Part shown: piece by piece, positions 58,501 through 64,000 of the stretch
How the letters are laid out: each line of letters begins with the position of its first letter
Position numbering within the stretch: position 1 is the first letter of the stretch
Origin: Triops longicaudatus
Lineage: Eukaryota > Arthropoda > Branchiopoda > Notostraca > Triopsidae
NCBI GenBank assembly: GCA_022885665.1
Contig: JAGQDJ010000046.1
Coordinates: forward strand, 310,001 to 374,000
DNA: 64,000 nt
Direction of reading: 5' to 3'
Notes under the pieces: generated by a model
Seen by the model: only the letters and a program-made list of their open reading frames with translations
Told to the model about the DNA's origin: nothing
Databases searched by the model: none
Made by a program: the position numbers and the translations under genes

Positions 58501-58753
58501 GACGGTCATTCCCACGAAGGAACTAGCGCAGCAGCAGCACATAACTTCACTACAATGATACGTCTAACTTACCGGACAGGTGGTGCACGGAGTTTGGAGT
58601 TATCCACCGAGATAAGCACAAAGGTTGGACATGGCAAACAGCTTCAGGGGGTGAAAACCAATTAAGCGAGAAGCTGACATTTGGCCAGTTACATTTTGTC
58701 CACTCGGACTGTACTAGGTGGTTGTAAGGGACTAGCATGCTGGTGTTGAGCAT
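55506..58753 (-). CDS. forkhead-box transcription factor, FoxL1-like
   Basis: A DNA-binding transcription factor with a forkhead winged helix. The exon 56011-55506 holds the whole domain: KPPYSYIALIAMAI, LTLSGIYHYIMDRFPYF, the recognition helix GWQNSIRHNLSLN, then GKGAFWMLDPSCLDMFEQGNYRRRRRRPKP. The last stretch matches FoxL1 best. Wing 1 contains about six extra residues (KSSDGSNRN) before PGKG. The C-terminus has FAIERLL, fitting the EH1 pattern for Groucho co-repressors. The exon begins in phase 1 after acceptor TTTCTTAG. I propose exon 58753-58573 (from ATG, MLNTSMLVPYN, ending PNSVHHLSG at a GTAAGT donor, phase 1) as the first coding exon, giving 228 residues. That link across a 2.6-kb intron is inferred. 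The domain call is certain; the subfamily is likely. Confidence 0.85.
57121..57170. repeat. nested inverted repeat in forkhead intron
   Basis: Perfect 12-bp arms TTTTGTCAGTCA (57121-57132) and TGACTGACAAAA (57159-57170) enclose a second 6-bp pair GTCAAT/ATTGAC (57142-57158). Either strand can form a two-part hairpin. Function unknown. Confidence 0.7.
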
Positions 58754-59339
58754 TTTTGAAACTGACGACTTCTCAAACCGGGACACGGGGTTTACAGTTC
58801 ATGGATACTTGGATGAGAACCAATGTCTATCTGCTTCCTTTTAATTATTTTATTTTAATTTTACTGTGAAGGGAAGAGGGTGTTCGGTTTGTGTCGGCAG
58901 CGCAAGAACAGAAGAGGTTATGAGTTTGTCTGCGGAGGCAAGGCATGGAGCCTCATTTGTTTTTACACACTTCAAACGCCAGAAAAACAAACTTACATCT
59001 GGGTCGCTCCCAAATAGCGGTGGAGGGACTACATAAGCGGAACGAAACCTTCTTTTACGGTTCCTAGCCCTTTCCAACACTGTTTTGCGTAGAACATAAT
59101 AAATTAAGCGATAAAGACGTGCGCCATGAAAGTATAAATGATTCTGATTATTGTTTTCCGACAGCATATCTTTTGCGCCCTTTGTCGCGCTTTTCCTTAA
59201 TTACTTGATCTAATTTTGCTAACTACCCCTAATTAGGCAGTGATGAATTTGGTGAACACATTCATATGCGAATTAGACCGTCAACAGGAACTTTTCTTTG
59301 CTGTCTATTTAGATTTTGGTACAGAAATGAGGTAATTAG
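58754..59339. other. region between forkhead first exon and DUS2 3' end
   Basis: No gene is certain. A minus-strand open frame (59167-58997) ends at a good GTAAGT donor and carries a basic stretch (ERARNRKRRFR). It could be an upstream exon of the forkhead gene, but it ends in phase 0, needs an unidentified acceptor before 58753, and is not modelled. The rest is the DUS2 3' untranslated region. Confidence 0.35.
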
Positions 59340-61050
59340 TTACGACTGAAGCCCCAATGCGTGAATGCAAGCTAAGGCAGCTGCTTGTTCTGCCTGACGT
59401 TTGTTTTTCTCCCTAAAAAAATATTGAAACGGTACACAAACTGAAATTATTCGTTATAATTATAGACTGCAAACACTTACGGGTAAACTGATGCATACGT
59501 TTTCCCCTGGATGGTGACAGTCGAGTAGAACACTTTATCCTTAGCTACAGTATGGTACGTGGGCATGCTGATGTTTTGCTTCTGTGTCCAGCGCATTAGG
59601 AAACTCTTGGGCAATTGATCCACATTAGGATACAGATGTTTGCTGTACCGCACTGGTACGTGAATTATGTCATCCGTCTTAATTTTCTTAAACGGAATTT
59701 CTTCTACATCCGCTGCCACATTGCTCAAAGCCAAGCGTTTTCGATGCTCTTCATACTGATTTTCCATGTCCCATATTCCACTGTCAAAAATGCACACAAA
59801 GAGTAAAGTCCAGGTGTACAAACTACTTTTCGTCAAAAGTTACCATATTTGCTGCATAGTTTTGGCATGAAGTAAGATTTGTCCTTTTTCGCTTTCGATC
59901 GTGTCTTTGAACATGGCTTGAAGGCAGTATTTCGTGTTGCTAACTGTATTATCGTACTGTATAGCCAATTTTAGGTACGATTGCATTACTTCGTCGAGGG
60001 GTAAGAGGCCCATTTTCCGGAATACGGAACAGTTCCACTGGGCTGTTCTGGCGACCATTACGCTGCTGGTACCGCATTCTTTGGTGTACTTGGCAAAGTC
60101 ATCATAGCAGGCAATATCTGCAGATCCTCCACTAAATAACACAAGCACGCAACATTTAATTAAAACAGTACAAGGAAAAATAAATATGTTATTTTACGAT
60201 TGGATAGCTTCTAAAAGCTTACTTCGCGATCACGGGTATACTTAGGGCTTCCGCAACGTTTTTGATAGCATGCTTATTGTTGGGGTGTCTGGGTCGTTCT
60301 TCTTTCGTTCGACCGTGGACGGCTAATGCAACGACACCACAGTCTTGTATGAGCCGAGCTAGTTTCACGGTCTCTCCCAAGTCCGGAAGTAGTCGGATTT
60401 TGCAAGAGACAGGGATGGTCAGTCCTTCAACCAGTTTGCTTAATATGGATTTAATGAGACTGGGCTGAGTTAACAAGGCAGCACCCATATTGCCTTTTAA
60501 CGAGAATTCTTTAGGACATCCCATATTTATATCCACAGCAAACACGTCTTCTGCCCTGGAATGATTAGATCAGTTAGAAGAATAAGATTCTCAAACATAC
60601 TATTTTTTACACTTTTTTCGCCGCCTCCAGTGCTCGCTCTGGGTCGCTTGTTCCCATCTGGAAAATAATTTTACCTCTTTCTTTCTCACAGGTGCGGAAA
60701 ACGACACAACCATCTCTATCGTCCACGTAATCAATTGTTCCCAGGCATTCTGCATAGCCGAAAACACACATAAAGTTCATCTTTAAAACTTTACTAAATG
60801 ACTTTGTCGTCAATAAAGGTATGCTTTAGTAACTCATTTTGTAAATTGCAGTTCTTCTAGAAAAGCAGAAAGTAGTTATACCATTTACGACGCGCTTGCA
60901 TTCTAAGATTCTCTTGTCGACGATTTCTTCACTGTATACAAGATCTGCCCCGTACTCTAAGGCAAGTAAACGAAATGGCAGGGTATTCATCCGAACCATA
61001 GGCGCAAGAATATGTTTTCCGACATAATATGATGAAGTATTCAGGGGCAT
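59340..61050 (-). CDS. DUS2: tRNA-dihydrouridine(20) synthase (DUS2)
   Basis: An FMN enzyme that reduces uridine 20 in the D loop of cytosolic tRNAs using NADPH. Six exons (61050-60882, 60749-60611, 60555-60223, 60131-59844, 59780-59481, 59412-59340) give 433 residues. The start at 61050 is the ATG that aligns with the family; upstream frame codons lack an ATG. LAPMVRMNTLPFRLLALEYGADLVYSEE opens the TIM barrel. Other conserved blocks are FQMGTSDPERAL, the active-site Cys in DINMGCPKEFS, CKIRLLPD, VHGRTKEERP and SSVMVAR. The C-terminal dsRNA-binding domain (about residues 345-433) ends KRQAEQAAALACIHALGL, which marks it as DUS2 rather than DUS1, 3 or 4. Introns are 67-132 nt. It is divergent from the phosphodiesterase gene. 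Confidence 0.95.
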
Positions 61051-61647
61051 GTTGTCTGTATTAAGGAAGTTTGCGAAAATTTTCGTAAGAAATTCCCAGA
61101 GAACGGCTGTCAGGAAAACAATACCCACGTGGTGCCTCTTGCGGTGCTAGCGGAGTACTTGAGTCTATCTAAGACTAGCGGTGGCTATGACTAGCCTGTA
61201 TGATACGACATTGGCTTCTGTATTGGTAGAATTAAAATATCGATTACTGCTTAAACAACAAAAATTGGAGCTTTTGCCTGAAGGCAAAAATTAAAACTAA
61301 CAAACCTTGACCTCTTTCTTTATCCTAAAGAAGAGGACTAGAGCAAAAGTCGAAGAGTCCGCAGTGACAAGCCTGGACAGAACGTTCATTGTCCTTCGAG
61401 GTGAAACAACGCACGGGTGACTGAGACGCATTAATTCTCTTCAAAAATGCTTGGGTAAGTATCTGTTAATTTTTGCCAGTAGATAAAATTTTAAACGACT
61501 GTTTCTGTCTTTTAGAATTGTCTGACCCTTAACAAGCAAAGCATAGTCTTTGTTTGTTCTCCATAATAAATCGACGACTTCGTTTTTCTTCGCGTTTTTC
61601 TACGTAAAAACTCTCTCTTCGATTTTATAGAGTACTGCTTTCAAGGT
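61051..61647. promoter_or_regulatory. divergent promoter region with 5' leader exon of the phosphodiesterase gene
   Basis: Separates two oppositely oriented start codons. Toward the plus-strand gene an ATG at 61447 is followed after eight bases by donor GTAAGT (61455), and acceptor TTTTATAG lies at 61630. If spliced, the leader carries a 10-codon upstream frame (MLGVLLSRYA) that ends just past and overlaps the main ATG at 61648. Splice sites are seen; use is inferred. Confidence 0.45.
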
Positions 61648-63597
61648 ATGCCTAAGAAACGATTTTGCTGGCTGATTTCACTATTAGGAGTAATAAGCCT
61701 GGAAGTAACCGGATCATACGGAATTTATGACGGAAATGAAGAGACTGTCGATATTACGTCGGAAACGGAAGGTTAGTTCCCTCCAAGCAATTTTCATCGA
61801 ATGAACGAATTTTTTCGGGACTGTAGGCTATTTTTGGCAAATTAGCGACATTCACTGGGATCAACAGTACAGCAGCCATGGGGACCCTTCTGATATGTGC
61901 CACACGCCTCATCCCACAGTTAGACACCCGTCGCCAAAACCATATGGCGACTATTCGTGTGATTCACCCTACCAACTTGTGGAAGCTGCCCTTTCAGCCA
62001 TGCACGAGGAGCATTCTCAACCGGATTTCGTTCTGTGGACAGGGTATGTCTTGCTCCTTCTGAACTCACAATCCCTTCAAAGCCACTTCGTCCATTCAGG
62101 GACATCACTCCCCACGTGAAAGACCCTATACCAGATTGGTCGGTCGTGTTTTCGTCCCTTAGAAATGTAACAGATATGTTACGAGAGCGCTTCCCCAACA
62201 ACTTGTTGCTACCTGTCCTAGGCAATCACGATGCTTTTCCTCAGGTAAAGCTTTCATTGCACTTCCTTACACGCCATTGATTGTGTTCTTGTAGGATGTA
62301 TACCCGGACGTACCGGGAACTTTTTACCATGGGTATTTAGACCAAGGAGGCTGGGCACGTCTTTTACCTCCTTCAGCACAAGCAATGTTCGCCCAGTGTG
62401 GTTTTTATTCGATACGACCTAGTTCTAAGCTAGATGTACTGGTCCTGAACACAAACCTCTATGGAGCATCAGAAAATACCACAATTAAAACGGAAGACCC
62501 CTGCGGTCAATTCGAGTGGCTTGAAAATCACCTAAAAAAAGCTTCGGCAGAGAACCGTCGCGTAGTTATTGCGGCTCACATTCCTCCTGGATATTTCGAA
62601 CGTTGGGCAGACGGCGCTTCCTTCTACCATCCTCAACATCAGGAGCGTTACGTGGATTTGCTTAACGAGTATGGCGATGTTATCATGGCTCAAGTATATG
62701 GACACACGCATACAGACTCCTTTCGCCTTCTGCACGACAAAAATGGTAATTCAACTTTAGCTTGCTCCTTTTTATTATTTTTTATATTTGTTTGTTTTTG
62801 TTTCAACACCTAATGGACTTGCTTGGTAGTTCGATTCTATTTATTTATTTTGTAACGTTTATTTTTCACGTGTTTTAGACCGAGTCAGAAGTGTTGGGTT
62901 TGTCGCACCGTCCGTTACGCCTTGGCTACATATTGGGGGAGTGAATCCTTCGATACGTTTATATTCTTACGCCGCTGAGCCGGAAATCCCTCGTTTGCTC
63001 GATTACCGGCAATTCTTCCTAAATATTTCAGCGTTGAATTCATCTCGCGTTCGAGTACAAAAGAGGGAAATCACTTCGCCGTCTTGGGACCTCTTGTATC
63101 GAGCTTCGGAGGCATATAATATTCCCGACTTGAGTGTATCATCGATGTACGCAGCATACGAGAGTTTGATGAAAGATCCAGAGCTATTCGAGCGGTACTA
63201 CCAGTATAATACTGTTGGGCATGTTTTCCAGCCATGCAACGCCACCTGCCGCCAGGAACACCTTTGCGTCATGAGCTCTTTGAGCAATGATGCGTTGAAA
63301 GATTGTTTAGCTGGAAAACGCTCATTACTTCGGAGGTCCTTCGAGCTGGCTGACGACAAACAGCCATCCCTACATGCTGTTGCTTCTGAAACTCTGGAAA
63401 TTAAATATCCTGTGGTTACCGTAGGAGGTGCAGCTGCATTAGTGAGTGTTATCATGGTATTAGCCATAGCAGCACGCACACGGAGGTCTTTAATAGATCA
63501 CCAACGTCTCCCATTATACAAGCATACCACGAAGGGGCGGTACTATGGCAATACCAGCATTGACGGAATCCCATTGGCTGATCCCGTTCATGCTTGA
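61648..63597 (+). CDS. acid sphingomyelinase-like phosphodiesterase, membrane-anchored
   Basis: A calcineurin-like metallophosphoesterase of the SMPD1/SMPDL3 group, lysosomal or cell-surface. Five exons (61648-61771, 61827-62043, 62100-62244, 62295-62745, 62879-63597) give 551 residues. A signal peptide (KRFCWLISLLGVISLEVTGSYG) is followed by the di-zinc ligands: DIHWD, WTGD, LGNHD, AAHIPPG and YGHTHTD. The order and spacing match the family. TPWLHIGGVNPSIRLY (residues 323 onward) is also typical, as is the C-terminal Cys cluster. Near the end a hydrophobic helix (PVVTVGGAAALVSVIMVLAIAA) is followed by RTRR and about 35 cytoplasmic residues, so it is a type I membrane protein. SMPDL3A is secreted and SMPDL3B is GPI-anchored in mammals, so this layout differs. 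The SMPD1 saposin domain is absent. Substrate (sphingomyelin or nucleotides) cannot be decided. Confidence 0.92.
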
Positions 63598-64000
63598 ATT
63601 TTATATCTTTTGGGTACACTGTACCCCTTTTTACATTTGCGGGTTTCCTCTAGTTTGTTTAGTTATGCTCAGTCTTACGAGAATACAGAGTATTTTTAGC
63701 ACATTGTGGTTTAATTCTTTTTAGGTTTTGAATAGGGTCATGCGGTAGTTTCGGGAAGTTGCAGGCGTCCGGCGGTACAGTTTTGGTCAGAGCATATGTA
63801 TGTGTGAAAGGCAATTAGTCAACTGCAGAAAGACAACGATTATCTTTAGGAAGAAGTTGTCTTTTAGCCGAAAAAATCGCTTTCTCTTATTATAGTCGAT
63901 GATGTAGGGTACTTTGTTTATTTGTTTGTTTCTAGCAGCAAATCTGAAGAAATCTCTTTAAAGTACAACTTCACTGACTCATTTCTGACCAGGCCTTAGA
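63598..64000. other. 3' region of the phosphodiesterase gene, right edge
   Basis: No coding sequence is seen. The T-rich sequence after 63598 is presumably the 3' untranslated region. No canonical AATAAA was noted within it. Confidence 0.45.

Noticed and set aside
1..64000. CRISPR arrays, bacterial operons, integrated viral genes or horizontal transfer.
   Set aside because: No direct-repeat arrays, prokaryotic gene order, viral genes or intron-poor foreign islands were seen. The recognised protein genes all have introns.

Overview
The window is nuclear DNA from an animal, most likely an arthropod. The genes have spliceosomal GT-AG introns, mostly 40-200 nt. The receptor kinase resembles arthropod EGFR, there is a secreted GH18 chitinase, and one intact tRNA-Lys is present. 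No operons, rRNA, CRISPR or prokaryotic features were seen. I could not fix the species. The protein models were assembled by hand from exons. For twelve of the thirteen protein genes the exon lengths sum exactly to an open frame from ATG to stop; the forkhead gene rests on one inferred first exon.

Layout: EOGT (-) is divergent from COX4 (+), whose 3' end faces GALNT11 (-). A GH18 chitinase (-) and EGFR (-) follow. EGFR has a second, distal first coding exon 11 kb upstream, and the 17.1-28.2 kb stretch looks like its long first intron. Next are FKBP14 (-), an aquaporin (-), a long foldback element, tRNA-Lys(UUU) (+), RBM39/CAPER (-), beta-tubulin (-), an HSF-domain gene (-), GDP-mannose 4,6-dehydratase GMD (+), a FoxL1-like forkhead gene (-), DUS2 (-) and an acid-sphingomyelinase-like phosphodiesterase (+). 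Gene-poor stretches are 17.1-28.2, 37.3-39.7, 44.3-47.9 and 56.0-58.6 kb.

The most striking signal is repeated use of duplicated or alternative, phase-matched exons. RBM39 has two 93-nt homologous exons for the same part of RRM1. FKBP14 has two alternative terminal EF-hand exons, ending HDEL and RDEL. EGFR has two signal-peptide exons of the same phase. GMD has two first exons that each complete the same NADP-binding loop. All were read directly from the sequence; their use in transcripts is inference.

Functionally, EOGT, GALNT11 and GMD (the source of GDP-fucose) all feed O-glycosylation of EGF-repeat proteins such as Notch. EOGT, GALNT11, FKBP14, the chitinase, EGFR and the phosphodiesterase all enter the secretory pathway. 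The gene order may nevertheless be coincidental.
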